Origin: Bacteroidota bacterium
GTDB lineage: Bacteria; Bacteroidota; Bacteroidia; Palsa-965
Direction of reading: 5' to 3'
DNA length: 64,000 bases
NCBI GenBank assembly: GCA_020402865.1
Contig: JADBYT010000005.1
Coordinates: forward strand, 47,621-111,620
Shown: piece after piece, positions 17,148 to 25,521 of the stretch
Layout of the letters: the number at the start of each line of letters is the position of its first letter
How positions within the stretch are numbered: the first letter of the stretch is position 1
The notes under the pieces: generated by a model
Database searches by the model: none
What the model was told of the DNA's origin: nothing
Seen by the model: only the letters and a program-made list of their open reading frames with translations
Made by a program: the position numbers and the translations under genes

Positions 17148-17957
17148 ATGAAAAAAATAGTTTTACACGCACTTGTGCTGCTCATTCCGGCTTGCGCCCG
17201 TTTGCACGCAATGCCTGCCTGCAACAAATTTCAGCACCCGGACAGCGAAATTGACAAATCCGGATTTTTTGCCGGTCCCGTTTACGGCATGTATCAGTAT
17301 CACATGTCGGGACCCGAAATTTACATGTGGCGCAAAAACAACGGCTTCATTGATCCTTACGGAAACTCATCAGCAAAAAGGCAGCTGGAAGTAAAAGACC
17401 GGTTCGGAAACATAAACAATTATTACGGCGGTATGCTTGGTTTTCGTGTGGATGGTGCAATCTCCTACTCGTTGTTATGGCAGCATCAGCGCAGCGTATC
17501 GGACATTGAGTACACGTATGACAATGGTCCTTCAACTCCCGTTTACAATTACTACCAGAAGGTAAAAATGACCATGAACTGGGTAGTGTTTGCATTTGGC
17601 ACACAGTCGTTGTTAAGCAAAAACCTGTTTCTGGGCGGATCCATTGATATTGGTATGCTGAAAACGGTGACAAAGGTTAGTGACGATGGTAATCCGGCGG
17701 AAAACGGGAAATGGGCGCCGTGGTTTTATTCGTTCAAAGTATTGGGCGACGGCATAACGCCACGCACACCAATTGCTTCTGTAAGCCTGATTGGCGCCTA
17801 CGACATCGGGAAGTTTACCCTGCGTTACTCGCACAACTGGGGCCTGCTCAACGGCGATATGAATTCGCAAACCAATAAATACACCAATATTCCCTGGTCG
17901 TCGAAAGCTTTTCCGGTTGCCTCAAACACATTTGCCCTGCTCTACAACTTTAACTGA
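17148..17957 (+). CDS. Secreted/outer-membrane protein of unknown function
   Basis: A 269-residue protein with a signal sequence (KKIVLHALVLLIPACARLHA). Beyond it the sequence alternates aromatic-rich strands and turns (YYGGMLGFRVDGAISYSLLW, LGGSIDIGMLKTV, FTLRYSHNWGLLNGDMNS) and ends in VASNTFALLYNFN, a barrel-like terminal strand. I do not recognise the family. It is first of three co-directional genes: the next starts 2 bp after its stop, and the third 12 bp after that. The block lies directly after a two-component system and has its own promoter, so regulation by that system is plausible but unproven. Confidence 0.8.
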   Translation: MKKIVLHALVLLIPACARLHAMPACNKFQHPDSEIDKSGFFAGPVYGMYQYHMSGPEIYMWRKNNGFIDPYGNSSAKRQLEVKDRFGNINNYYGGMLGFRVDGAISYSLLWQHQRSVSDIEYTYDNGPSTPVYNYYQKVKMTMNWVVFAFGTQSLLSKNLFLGGSIDIGMLKTVTKVSDDGNPAENGKWAPWFYSFKVLGDGITPRTPIASVSLIGAYDIGKFTLRYSHNWGLLNGDMNSQTNKYTNIPWSSKAFPVASNTFALLYNFN

Positions 17958-17959
17958 CC

Positions 17960-18649
17960 ATGAAACGCACACTGCTATTCCTTCTGCTTTGCTGCACGGT
18001 GTTTACACTTCGTGCGCAGTTTACACTTGGTGTGCAGGGACAGGGTTTCCTGAACACGGCGCCTTTTTTCGGCGATTTTTCGAATGCCTACAACACCCTT
18101 TTTGATTCGACCCTGAGCAAAAAAATGGGGAATCCGAAATTGGGTGCCGGCTATTCGATTGAGCTTGGCTACCGGATTCTGAAAATGTCGATGTCGCTGC
18201 GCAACAGCCGTTTTTCTTCGCAAACACACGCCACTTTTACAAACGGAGCGAAACGGAAAATCCGGTACAACTACCGTTTCTGGAATGTAAACATTGGTTA
18301 CTTCTATCCCGGCGAAAACAACCAGATAATTGTTGAAGCGGGCTTAACGGCCTGCCGCAGCACTTCCGATTCTTATGTTATTCTGCCTAACGATGAGGTT
18401 GACTATTTTGCGGGCGGCCTTTCAAGCCAGCAAAGTTGGGTAAACATAGGCGGTAATTTCAGGCTGGCGCTGCATCACCGCATTACCGATTATTTCTGGC
18501 TCACACTCGATGCCGGTTACACAATAGTCAACAACGATTCGGAAGCCGCGCCGCGCATAGTACTCGGACAAACTGCCGCCACACATACGTTCCGTGCGTT
18601 TTCTGCCGGCGTGGGTTTTGTGGTTCATTTCGGCGAATACATCGACTAA
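17960..18649 (+). CDS. Outer-membrane beta-barrel-like protein
   Basis: A 229-residue protein with a signal peptide ending TLRAQF. The mature part has the pattern of an 8-10-strand outer-membrane barrel: GYSIELGYRILKMSMSLRNS, YNYRFWNVNIGYFYPG, NIGGNFRLALHHRITDY and a final strand FSAGVGFVVHFGEYID. No enzyme motif was found. It is the second gene of a three-gene envelope unit, 2 bp after the first stop, which suggests coordinated synthesis. Function unknown. Confidence 0.8.
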   Translation: MKRTLLFLLLCCTVFTLRAQFTLGVQGQGFLNTAPFFGDFSNAYNTLFDSTLSKKMGNPKLGAGYSIELGYRILKMSMSLRNSRFSSQTHATFTNGAKRKIRYNYRFWNVNIGYFYPGENNQIIVEAGLTACRSTSDSYVILPNDEVDYFAGGLSSQQSWVNIGGNFRLALHHRITDYFWLTLDAGYTIVNNDSEAAPRIVLGQTAATHTFRAFSAGVGFVVHFGEYID

Positions 18650-18661
18650 AAAATTACGATA

Positions 18662-19063
18662 ATGAAATATACAGTATTCCTTATTGCGTTTGCCGCCGCC
18701 ACACTGGGCGCTGCAGGCTGCTCAAAAGAAGTGGTAAACGAGCGCAAACTTGGCGGTGTGTGGGAAGGCGAAAAAGTGGTGTATGAATTTTATGCAAACA
18801 ACGCCATGGTTCGCGACAGCTCGGTAGCCAACAGCGGCGCTCTTTACCTCTGGGACGATGACGAACTGACCAACCAGGCCGGCAGCTCGCTGGCCATTCC
18901 GCTCGATATGTATGGCTGGGAAGGCAATGTGGGCAAAATGGTAAGCATTGGCGGCTACAACATAGTAAAACACAACCGCCGCAAACTCATACTTGCCCGC
19001 CATTACACCGATGCCGACCTGAACATTGTGCGCTCGGAAGTATTTTATTTCAAACGTCCGTAA
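18662..19063 (+). CDS. Small lipoprotein, lipocalin-like
   Basis: A 133-residue lipoprotein with the signal ending LGAAGCSKE (Cys 20). The mature part begins NERKLGGVWEGEKVVYEFYA, the usual opening of Bacteroidota lipocalin-like/DUF5004 lipoproteins in which a G-x-W strand precedes a small beta barrel. Several acidic turns (LWDDDELTN) follow. It is last in the three-gene envelope unit and ends 20 bp before a hairpin terminator. The ligand is unknown. Confidence 0.75.
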   Translation: MKYTVFLIAFAAATLGAAGCSKEVVNERKLGGVWEGEKVVYEFYANNAMVRDSSVANSGALYLWDDDELTNQAGSSLAIPLDMYGWEGNVGKMVSIGGYNIVKHNRRKLILARHYTDADLNIVRSEVFYFKRP

Positions 19064-19082
19064 AGAAGAAAGCAACCCGCTT

Positions 19083-19126
19083 CAAACGCCGTGCAAAAGA
19101 ATCTGTGCGGCGTTTGTGCTTTTTTG
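19083..19126 (+). terminator. Intrinsic terminator of the 17148-19063 unit
   Basis: Arms CAAACGCCG at 19083-19091 and CGGCGTTTG at 19108-19116 are followed by a T-run (TGCTTTTTTGG). Confidence 0.8.
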
Positions 19127-19159
19127 GTTTAAGTTTGCAGCAAACCAAACTCTCTTCCA

Positions 19160-19654
19160 ATGAATTTTCTCGTACTCTTTGCTTCGGCATTAATTCCGCT
19201 GTTTATCGGCTTTATCTGGTACAGCGATAAGGTTTTCGGTAAAGCCTGGCAGCAGGCCAGCGGCATGACTGAGGAGAAAATGAAAAACAGCAACATGCTT
19301 GTTATTCTCGGCCTCACCTATTTGTTTTCAGTGATGATGGCCATGGTAATTCAGTTTCTGGTTATCCACCAGGCAAGTGTGCCGTCTATTTTTGTGGGCG
19401 ACCCCGACATGACCAATCCGAATTCGGAAGTAGGCCGTTTTCTGGAGTTGCTTAATACAAAATATGCACACAACTACCGCACATTCAAGCACGGCATGTT
19501 TCACGGTACAATTGCCGGTTTGTTTTTTGCACTCCCTGTAATGGGCATCAACGCGCTGTTTGAGCGCCGCGGCGGTAAATACATATTTATTCACCTCGGC
19601 TACTGGGTAATTACCTGCATGCTTATGGGTGGTGTGATTTGCCAGTTTATGTAA
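19160..19654 (+). CDS. DUF1761-family integral membrane protein
   Basis: A 164-residue membrane protein with four predicted transmembrane helices: LVLFASALIPLFIGFIWY, VILGLTYLFSVMMAMVIQFL, IAGLFFALPVMGINALF and LGYWVITCMLMGGVICQF. The WYSDKVFGKAWQ segment after helix 1 and the general layout fit DUF1761, a family of unknown function. It is a single gene between two terminators, with a TAAGTTTG box at 19130-19137 as a possible -7 element. No transport or enzyme motif is visible. Confidence 0.82.
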   Translation: MNFLVLFASALIPLFIGFIWYSDKVFGKAWQQASGMTEEKMKNSNMLVILGLTYLFSVMMAMVIQFLVIHQASVPSIFVGDPDMTNPNSEVGRFLELLNTKYAHNYRTFKHGMFHGTIAGLFFALPVMGINALFERRGGKYIFIHLGYWVITCMLMGGVICQFM

Positions 19655-19670
19655 TCTGATATTCCTCAAC

Positions 19671-19703
19671 AAAAAAGGAGCGCCGTGTTTGCGCTCCTTT
19701 TTT
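19671..19703. terminator. Bidirectional intrinsic terminator
   Basis: A perfect 13-bp inverted repeat (arms 19671-19683 and 19691-19703) with A/T flanks lies between convergent genes. Confidence 0.93.
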
Positions 19704-19714
19704 TATTCTATTAA

Positions 19715-20254
19715 TCAATTTCGGGTATTCCCTGTAAAATTCAATATTGAGAAGCAGGTATCTAATTTTTTAAAATAACTTCTCCTGCTATTATTCCGCG
19801 AACGGTCCAACTGGTAATCACAATCACCTCCATATTCAACAATAAATCTATTTTTACCTATATATATAAGTGAAACATTGCAGCCACAAGATCCTAAAAT
19901 CGGAGATTTAAACACCAGCTTGTCTTCGTGTTTTCTTACTGCAGTTCTGGGAATGTCTATTGACTTAAATACAGATGATAATGTTGCTCCGTAGATTTTT
20001 TCAAAGCGCACACTATCGCTGTAGGCCAAAGCACAAAGTTGTCCTTGCTCCCTGAAACAAATAATCGTTCTTTCGTTTTCACATCCATCCTTCAAATACA
20101 CCACAAGTGTATCAGTCGGCGAAAGCAAACTACGCACCGAATCAATCTTGTCCTGAATCAGGCACGGTGAAAAATTACTTACACACCCGCTTTGCCTGGT
20201 AAGAAAAGAAGCCGACAAGAGGAATACTGTAAGACAAGTTGCCAGAATCTTCAT
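19715..20254 (-). CDS. Secreted hypothetical protein
   Basis: A 179-residue protein with an N-terminal export signal (LATCLTVFLLSASFL); the region around SGC could be a lipobox, though it is not well formed. The mature part holds six or more cysteines, including ILGSCGCNVSLIYIG, which may form disulfides. The codon composition is more AT-rich than in neighbouring genes. It overlaps the AHSA1-domain gene upstream by 4 bp, so the two are co-transcribed. No family was recognised. Confidence 0.72.
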   Translation of the reverse strand: MKILATCLTVFLLSASFLTRQSGCVSNFSPCLIQDKIDSVRSLLSPTDTLVVYLKDGCENERTIICFREQGQLCALAYSDSVRFEKIYGATLSSVFKSIDIPRTAVRKHEDKLVFKSPILGSCGCNVSLIYIGKNRFIVEYGGDCDYQLDRSRNNSRRSYFKKLDTCFSILNFTGNTRN

Positions 20255-20673
20255 TCCACCAATTTACGCACTTCTTCCATCAGCGCCTTCCAGTTCTGCT
20301 CCGAATGATCAGCTGTTTCCTGTGAGGCTGCGTTTTCCTGAATAATTTCCAGTTTCACACCTTCGGGTAATTCGGTTACACGATACGTAATGTGCATGTA
20401 ATTTTCCGGTAAATCGGGAAGCGGCGAGAAGCTGCTGTAATAATCGTATTTGAGTAAACGGTTATGCTCGTAAGCGAGTATGGTTCCTTTGTCTTCGTAT
20501 GTTTTTCCCTCCCACTCGCCGGTAAAACGTATGGGTGTACCGGGCTCCCACGTAGTAATAAGGTTGGTGCCGTAGAAATATTGTTTTACTGTAGCGGGAT
20601 CGGTGAGTGTGTGCCAGAGTTTTTGGGCGGTGGTGCGGAAAATAAATTCGCAGTGTGTGGAGAATGGTGTCAT
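20251..20673 (-). CDS. SRPBCC/AHSA1-domain protein
   Basis: A 140-residue cytoplasmic protein of the START/Bet v1 superfamily, AHSA1 branch. The family opening FRTTAQKLWHTLTDPATVKQ is followed by YFYGTNLITTWEPGTPIRF, the LLKYDYYSS strand and the closing NWKALMEEVRKLVE helix. Such proteins bind small hydrophobic molecules in a helix-grip cavity; most bacterial members have no assigned ligand. It is first in a two-gene minus-strand unit with the secreted protein at 19715. Confidence 0.9.
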   Translation of the reverse strand: MTPFSTHCEFIFRTTAQKLWHTLTDPATVKQYFYGTNLITTWEPGTPIRFTGEWEGKTYEDKGTILAYEHNRLLKYDYYSSFSPLPDLPENYMHITYRVTELPEGVKLEIIQENAASQETADHSEQNWKALMEEVRKLVE

Positions 20674-20711
20674 GAATGATTTGGTTTGCAGGCAAAAGTA
20701 GGATGTGTTTT

Positions 20712-20746
20712 TTTGATGCGATTGTAAAAACGCGTCGCTATTTTTG
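20712..20746 (+). promoter_or_regulatory. Candidate promoter of the AraC-type regulator
   Basis: TATTTTTG at 20739-20746 matches the -7 consensus; TTTG at 20712-20715 is 23 bp upstream, slightly longer than the usual spacing. The start codon is at 20764. Confidence 0.45.
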
Positions 20747-20763
20747 GTGCAGCGCTTTAGTAC

Positions 20764-21567
20764 ATGCAGGAACAGTCCAAACCCGCACGAGGAATTTTAC
20801 ATCCGGCCGCATTTGCAGGGCAAACGCTGCACCGGCGCTACCTGCCTTGTGCCGGACTGGCCGAATGGATTGAGCATTACTGGATTGTAGAGTGGAATTT
20901 TGGCGATGCGGTACACAAGGTGGCCACGCTTCCGCACCCAAGCATTCATATTACGTTTGACGATGCGGAAGCCACGGTGGGCGGCATACGAACCGGGCGT
21001 TTTACGCGGCAGCTTACCGGGCGCGGACGTGTTTTCGGCATCAAGTTTTTACCGGGCGCTTTTTACCCCTGGCTGGGCAGGCCGGTAAGCAGTATTGCCG
21101 GTAAACAACTTCCGCTGCACACATTTTTCAACCACGCGGAGGCGCTGCAAAACGAAATGCGCACACTGCAAAAACACGAAGCACTTGTGAATTGTGCGCA
21201 GGCGGCCCTGCTGGCGCGAAAGCCCGCACACGACCAGCGTCTTGCCCGTGTACGCCGCATTTGCGAACGCATTTGCAACGACCGCAATGTGCTGCGTGTA
21301 GAACAACTCTGCGAACGCGAGCAGTTAAGCATCCGGCAGTTGCAACGCCTGTTTGGTGTGTGGGTAGGCGTTTCGCCAAAGTGGATGATACAACGCTACC
21401 GCCTGCACGAAGCGGTGGAAACGCTGAACACCACACACGCCGCACCCGACTGGATTGGCCTGTGCGAACAGCTCGGCTATTTTGATCAGGCGCATTTTAT
21501 ACGCGATTTTAAAAAGCTTACCGGCGAAACGCCAGCCGCGTATGCCGCAAAACGGCTGCAAAGTTGA
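20764..21567 (+). CDS. AraC-family transcriptional regulator
   Basis: A 267-residue regulator. The N-terminal domain (LHRRYLPCAGLAEWIEHYW, then LPHPSIHITFDD and FGIKFLPGAFYPWL) is of the DUF6597 type often found in AraC proteins. The C-terminal AraC DNA-binding domain shows LCEREQLSIRQLQRLF for the first helix-turn-helix and LGYFDQAHFIRDFKKLTGET for the second. The effector is unknown. It is divergent from the AHSA1 gene with about 90 bp between starts, so control of that gene is possible. Confidence 0.93.
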   Translation: MQEQSKPARGILHPAAFAGQTLHRRYLPCAGLAEWIEHYWIVEWNFGDAVHKVATLPHPSIHITFDDAEATVGGIRTGRFTRQLTGRGRVFGIKFLPGAFYPWLGRPVSSIAGKQLPLHTFFNHAEALQNEMRTLQKHEALVNCAQAALLARKPAHDQRLARVRRICERICNDRNVLRVEQLCEREQLSIRQLQRLFGVWVGVSPKWMIQRYRLHEAVETLNTTHAAPDWIGLCEQLGYFDQAHFIRDFKKLTGETPAAYAAKRLQS

Positions 21568-21614
21568 ACACTTGCATACCTGCTGGTTTTTTAACGCACC
21601 AAACGGTATTAATT

Positions 21615-21699
21615 AGCCCTGGCTGGAGCGGCACCCCGCAGGTAGTAAAATGCTTTAGTTTTTTGCGTTGCGCCGAGGAGTATAGCGGAAGACAGGACA
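21615..21699. ncRNA. Intergenic structured element, Bacteroidota-type repeat motif
   Basis: In the 229-bp gap between convergent genes, AGCCCTGGCTGGAGCGG (21615-21631) faces TATAGCGGAAGACAGGAC (21681-21698) around a loop of roughly 50 bases. The paired CCTG/CAGG outer stem and the AGCGG...TAGCGGAA internal boxes resemble an abundant intergenic motif that I recall from Bacteroidota genomes. Whether it is transcribed is unknown. Boundaries are approximate. Confidence 0.4.
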
Positions 21700-21796
21700 G
21701 GTGTTTGTTCACTGCACTTCAGAATATGCTCCTCATTATTTTTTTCCTGTTTAGTAGTTAACAAATGATGATACTGTTTGAGAAGCACAGTAACCG

Positions 21797-22657
21797 CTAG
21801 AAGCGTATGCGCAAGCCGGGCGCGGTTTGCTGCATGCGCTGTATTTCGGCCGGTGGCAGCGGAGCGTTGTGCAAATCGAGCAGGCGCAGGTGGCTGTGGC
21901 GCAACGCGCGGCGGGGCGGCATGCGCAGTATCGGGTTGTTGCCGGCATACACACGCTCGAGCGAAGGAAGCTGCATGAGTCCCGGAGGCAGCTGCGTGAG
22001 GTGATCACCCTCGATATGCAGTTCGCGCAGGTTTTGCAGCGGACGCAGGGCAGCCATGTTGGCACCAAGATCAAAACCGGCGGCCTCGTTGTCGAGCCAA
22101 AGTGTATTGAGCTGCGTAAGCTGCCCGAACTCAACCGGCAACTGCGTAAACGTATTGCCCGAAAGGTCGAGCAGCTGGAGGTTGCGGAGCCGGGCAATGG
22201 CTGGCGGCACTGTCTCAATACTATCAGCCTCGAGATGCAGGGCTTTTAAATTGGGTAACAGCGCCAGCACATCAATTACTTTACCCAGATCAAGCTGCGG
22301 ATTGTAGCCCAGCCAGAGCTCTTCAAGCCCTGTTAAACGGCTTGCACAGGCCGGAAGCGTAACCAGCCGGTTGTGCGAAAGATCGAGCTGCCGCAGTGTA
22401 GCAAGCTCGCATACCGATGCAGGCAACTCGCCCAGTTTATGTCCGCGCAGTGATAATGCTTCCACCTGTTTCAGCTGCGCGAGCTGCGTTAATGCCGCCG
22501 CGTCGAGCGTATCGACATGCAGATTTTTTACCGTGGCATGCGGCACCTGCGCCCAGCGTTGGGCCGGAAAAAGGCGGACATGAAGCGTATCATAACTTAC
22601 CGCAAAGACATTTGCACTAAGCAAAGAGACAAAAAACAAAAGCAGGGTACGTATCAT
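21797..22657 (-). CDS. Secreted leucine-rich-repeat protein
   Basis: A 286-residue protein with a signal peptide (LLLFFVSLLSANVFA). From about residue 50 it contains about nine LRR units of 22-24 residues, such as LRQLDLSHNRLVTLPACASR, LQLLDLSGNTFTQLPVEFGQ and LRELHIEGDHLTQLPPGL. Repeats of this type form a solenoid for protein-protein binding. No catalytic domain, lipobox or T9SS sorting domain is visible, so the location is probably periplasmic or soluble secreted. The partner is unknown. Confidence 0.88.
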   Translation of the reverse strand: MIRTLLLFFVSLLSANVFAVSYDTLHVRLFPAQRWAQVPHATVKNLHVDTLDAAALTQLAQLKQVEALSLRGHKLGELPASVCELATLRQLDLSHNRLVTLPACASRLTGLEELWLGYNPQLDLGKVIDVLALLPNLKALHLEADSIETVPPAIARLRNLQLLDLSGNTFTQLPVEFGQLTQLNTLWLDNEAAGFDLGANMAALRPLQNLRELHIEGDHLTQLPPGLMQLPSLERVYAGNNPILRMPPRRALRHSHLRLLDLHNAPLPPAEIQRMQQTAPGLRIRF

Positions 22658-22775
22658 GTGGTTGGTTTTTAAGAGAACAAAAAAATCGTAATAAGTGTTG
22701 TTGCGGCATGCGCCAAACGGCTTAAATCAGCATTAATTCCATTCCGCTTACCTGTTTTTGCGGCGTTGGATAAAA

Positions 22776-22807
22776 ATTGACAGGTGTACGCGCCGTGCGT
22801 ACATTTA
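22776..22807 (+). promoter_or_regulatory. Predicted promoter of the 22812 lipoprotein unit
   Basis: ATTG at 22776-22779, a 20-bp spacer, and TACATTTA at 22800-22807 (one mismatch to TAnnTTTG) end only 5 bp before the ATG at 22812, implying a very short leader. Confidence 0.5.
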
Positions 22808-22811
22808 CAAA

Positions 22812-23282
22812 ATGAAAAAACTCCTACTTCTTACCTCCTGCCTGATTTTGCTTGCTGCCGCAGGCTGCGGGGAAAGCAGCAGAAAAAAATCACCGCCCGA
22901 TTCGCTTGCCGCCGATACCACTGCCGGCAGGGGATGCCCGCCCGAAACCGCCATGGATCAGATTCAAACCATTGAAGTAAAGTACGAGGGCGATTGCCAG
23001 TACTGTTCGTTTATAATTGAAAACAGCAAACCGATATTGCTTGTAAAAGGCAAAGTAACCCGCATTGATGCAGCCATTGGCGGTAATGAAATCTGCACCC
23101 TGTTTCGGGTAAATACCGGTCAGGGATTGTTTCGCGGATTCATAACCATAAACGGCAAAACTCAGTTTGTGGAGCAGGAAATAAGCGAAATGCTTGAACA
23201 GGTACAACGCAGCTTCAGTTTTGCCGATTTTGGCATTACCCCCGCACAGCCCCATACCACCGACCCCAACACCACACCCTGA
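22812..23282 (+). CDS. Hypothetical lipoprotein
   Basis: A 156-residue lipoprotein; the ATG at 22812 gives a signal ending LAAAGCGES (modified Cys), and the upstream open frame to 22758 lacks coding character. The mature part has a PPDSLAADTTAGRGCPP linker and then a compact domain with the pair DCQYCSF and conserved-looking strands (PILLVKGKVTRIDAAIGG). The function is not recognised. It overlaps the next gene by one base (TGATG), so the two form a unit. Confidence 0.72.
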   Translation: MKKLLLLTSCLILLAAAGCGESSRKKSPPDSLAADTTAGRGCPPETAMDQIQTIEVKYEGDCQYCSFIIENSKPILLVKGKVTRIDAAIGGNEICTLFRVNTGQGLFRGFITINGKTQFVEQEISEMLEQVQRSFSFADFGITPAQPHTTDPNTTP

Positions 23283-24277
23283 TGCGCACATTTTTTCTGT
23301 CTGTTTTACTGCTGTGCAGTTTACCTGCATTTGCGCAGTTCCCGTATGCAGGTCCGGAAGATGAAACGGCGCTGTTCAGGCCGGTTACCAAGGGTAATGA
23401 TTCCTCTTACTCGGCTGTGAACTATGCCGGCAGCGATTTGCGGCTGGGTCTTACGCGCAGTGTGTTCAGGCAGTATATACAGGGTGCGCATGATCTGGAA
23501 GAAGTAACCCGCTACTACCGGCAGTATGATTTTGCGTTGCGTTCTGACGAAAATGTGGCGGCAATTGGTATTAATTACCGGCCGGGAGCTGATGCGCAGA
23601 TTTCGTTTGCGCGGGTTCGGTCGCGGGCAAATTATTCTTCCAAAAGCAATGTGGTGCGGGGAATTTATGCGCGGTTTGGTGGTGTAACCCAGCAATATCT
23701 TTTTGTAATACCCGAACCGGGCACTAACTATGGCTTACAGCGTATGCGCTACAGTTCAATGCTGGCGGCCACTGTGGGCGGCTATTCCACACGCGGATAC
23801 AGCAGCACCGGCCAGATTTTTTCGGCAGGTATAGCTTTGCAGGCTGGCTGGCTGCACAATAGTTTCGACGGACTGGAGCAGGTGCTTTTTGCCGATTCGT
23901 TTGCGCTTACGCAGGGGCGGGCTTATGCCCGGCTTTACAGTCAGAACCCGGTTTGGCTGGGCAGCCCCGAAAAAAACCGCGCATTCTTCAAACCCCGTAT
24001 CGACTTTTCGATTCCCCTGGTTTCGCTTCCCGGAAAAAATACTACTACAAAGCAGCGACTGAGGTACAACCGCTATACCGTTGGCCTCATACTCAGCGGC
24101 GAAACAAGGTATGTATCAGGTTTGCCCTGGCTTTTTTCGGGAGCAGTTGGTTTAAGCCTTACGCGCTATGACCGTCCGGTGCTGGCCGTATTTTACCGGC
24201 ACTCGGGAAAAAATTACGGTTTCCGCCTTCCAACCGACGGCTTTCATTTTGGAACCGCTTTTTCCTTCGGATTTTAA
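23282..24277 (+). CDS. Outer-membrane barrel-like protein
   Basis: A 331-residue protein with a signal peptide ending LPAFAQF. The mature sequence is a series of amphipathic strands with aromatic ends (QISFARVRSRANYS, IFSAGIALQAGWLHNSF, RYNRYTVGLILSGETRYVS) and finishes with GTAFSFGF, a terminal Phe as in outer-membrane barrels. It is translated directly after the lipoprotein at 22812, so the two may act together at the outer membrane. No known family was recognised. Confidence 0.75.
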   Translation: MRTFFLSVLLLCSLPAFAQFPYAGPEDETALFRPVTKGNDSSYSAVNYAGSDLRLGLTRSVFRQYIQGAHDLEEVTRYYRQYDFALRSDENVAAIGINYRPGADAQISFARVRSRANYSSKSNVVRGIYARFGGVTQQYLFVIPEPGTNYGLQRMRYSSMLAATVGGYSTRGYSSTGQIFSAGIALQAGWLHNSFDGLEQVLFADSFALTQGRAYARLYSQNPVWLGSPEKNRAFFKPRIDFSIPLVSLPGKNTTTKQRLRYNRYTVGLILSGETRYVSGLPWLFSGAVGLSLTRYDRPVLAVFYRHSGKNYGFRLPTDGFHFGTAFSFGF

Positions 24278-24398
24278 GCAAAACGCCTTAACAATTTGAC
24301 AAGCAGATTATTATCTGTTTAATAGCCGTTTTTGCACTCGCGCTGATGCGTCAAAGTGGCAATAGCGGGCCGGCAGAATTTTATGCTGATAACTTATT

Positions 24399-24430
24399 AA
24401 AAACAAGAAGACCCTGCTGAAGGCAGGGTC
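24399..24430 (-). terminator. Intrinsic terminator for the 24509 small gene
   Basis: GACCCTGC/GCAGGGTC arms (24410-24417, 24423-24430) are followed on the minus strand by a T-rich tract. Confidence 0.65.
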
Positions 24431-24508
24431 CGCTTGCGGCAAACACATGAAACACATGTATAGATTGAAGAACGGTTTCAGCGAAACTCGCGCTTCGGGA
24501 ATACTACA

Positions 24509-24718
24509 TTAAGCGAGCTTGTTGCTCTGGGGCAATTCACGTACAACCTCAGCACGCTTCTTTTTGTGGGAACGTGAACTTCCCTGATAGGCATCACAAG
24601 AACCGTGGCTTGATTTACAAGAAGGAATGCTTACAAGTACCACTCCGGCGATGAAGAAGAAACCGAGAACTGCGGCTTTATTCACTGTAAAGAACTGACG
24701 GAGAGATGCTTGTACCAT
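24509..24718 (-). CDS. Small membrane protein of unknown function
   Basis: A 69-residue product from the ATG at 24718. One transmembrane segment (AAVLGFFFIAGVVLVSIPSC) precedes a conserved-looking hydrophilic tail with SCDAYQGSSRSHKKKRAEV. The Cys at SIPSC could be a lipobox cysteine in an atypical position. The tail is basic and likely cytoplasmic or periplasmic. It is a single gene with a minus-strand terminator downstream and lies divergent from the sigma factor gene. I suspect a conserved Bacteroidota small protein, but cannot name it. Confidence 0.6.
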   Translation of the reverse strand: MVQASLRQFFTVNKAAVLGFFFIAGVVLVSIPSCKSSHGSCDAYQGSSRSHKKKRAEVVRELPQSNKLA

Positions 24719-24942
24719 GCTTTTGTGTTGAGTTAAAAGGTTAGTATGAATTGCTTTCTGTATAATAGGGAGGCAATTCACAAAATTCCACACACATTTT
24801 GCAAAAAAATTTTTTTTCGGCTGATTTTGTGGAAAATCAGTTCGTTTTACCCTTTAAAGCAACCGAGTGCAACAAGACGTTCTTTTTTTCGTAAATTGGG
24901 AGTGGCAAATAATTCATGTTTCACCTGTAAACCTCAAAAAAG

Positions 24943-25521
24943 GTGCGGCTCCGATTTCTCTGGTCTAAAAAGGAAGTCAAGCTCAGCGATCAGGAATTAA
25001 TAGAACAGTACAAGCGTACGTCTAATTCCTGGTATGCTGGCGAACTCTTCCAGCGCTACACACAGCTTATCTCCTCTGTGGCATATAATTATATGCAAAA
25101 CGAGGTGGATACCGAAGACGCCGTTATGGAAGTCTTCGAAATCATCCTCCGCGATCTCCAGCATCATGAAGTAAACAACTTCAAAACCTGGGTGTATAGC
25201 GTTACCAAGCACCATTGTCTCAAAAAGCTTCGCAAAGACAGCATGGAAACGCTGGATGTGGAGCAGGCGCTGCGCCACGTTGCTGTGGACGAAGCCCCGA
25301 AAACCGAGGCAATACGGCTGGAAAATCAACTGGAGAAATTGCAGGATGCCGTTACGCGTTTGTCGCAGGAACAGAAACAATGCATTGAACTTTTCTACTT
25401 TAAACAGAAGAGCTACAAGGAAGTGTCTGACCTTACCGGCTATTCGGTAAATGAAGTGAAAAGCTACCTCCAGAACGGAAAGAGAAACCTGAAAGGTGCA
25501 CTCGTGGGCATTGATTCATGA
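24943..25521 (+). CDS. ECF-type RNA polymerase sigma factor
   Basis: A 192-residue sigma-70 family factor starting at a GTG. Region 2 is seen in LISSVAYNYMQNEVDTEDAV through NNFKTWVYSVTKHHCLKKLR, and region 4 in LSQEQKQCIELFYFKQKSYK followed by VSDLTGYSVNEVKSYLQNG. It lacks the extra regions of primary sigma factors. It overlaps the next gene by 4 bp (ATGA), and that gene has a zinc-finger anti-sigma N-terminus, so the pair forms a switch. Confidence 0.93.
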   Translation: MRLRFLWSKKEVKLSDQELIEQYKRTSNSWYAGELFQRYTQLISSVAYNYMQNEVDTEDAVMEVFEIILRDLQHHEVNNFKTWVYSVTKHHCLKKLRKDSMETLDVEQALRHVAVDEAPKTEAIRLENQLEKLQDAVTRLSQEQKQCIELFYFKQKSYKEVSDLTGYSVNEVKSYLQNGKRNLKGALVGIDS

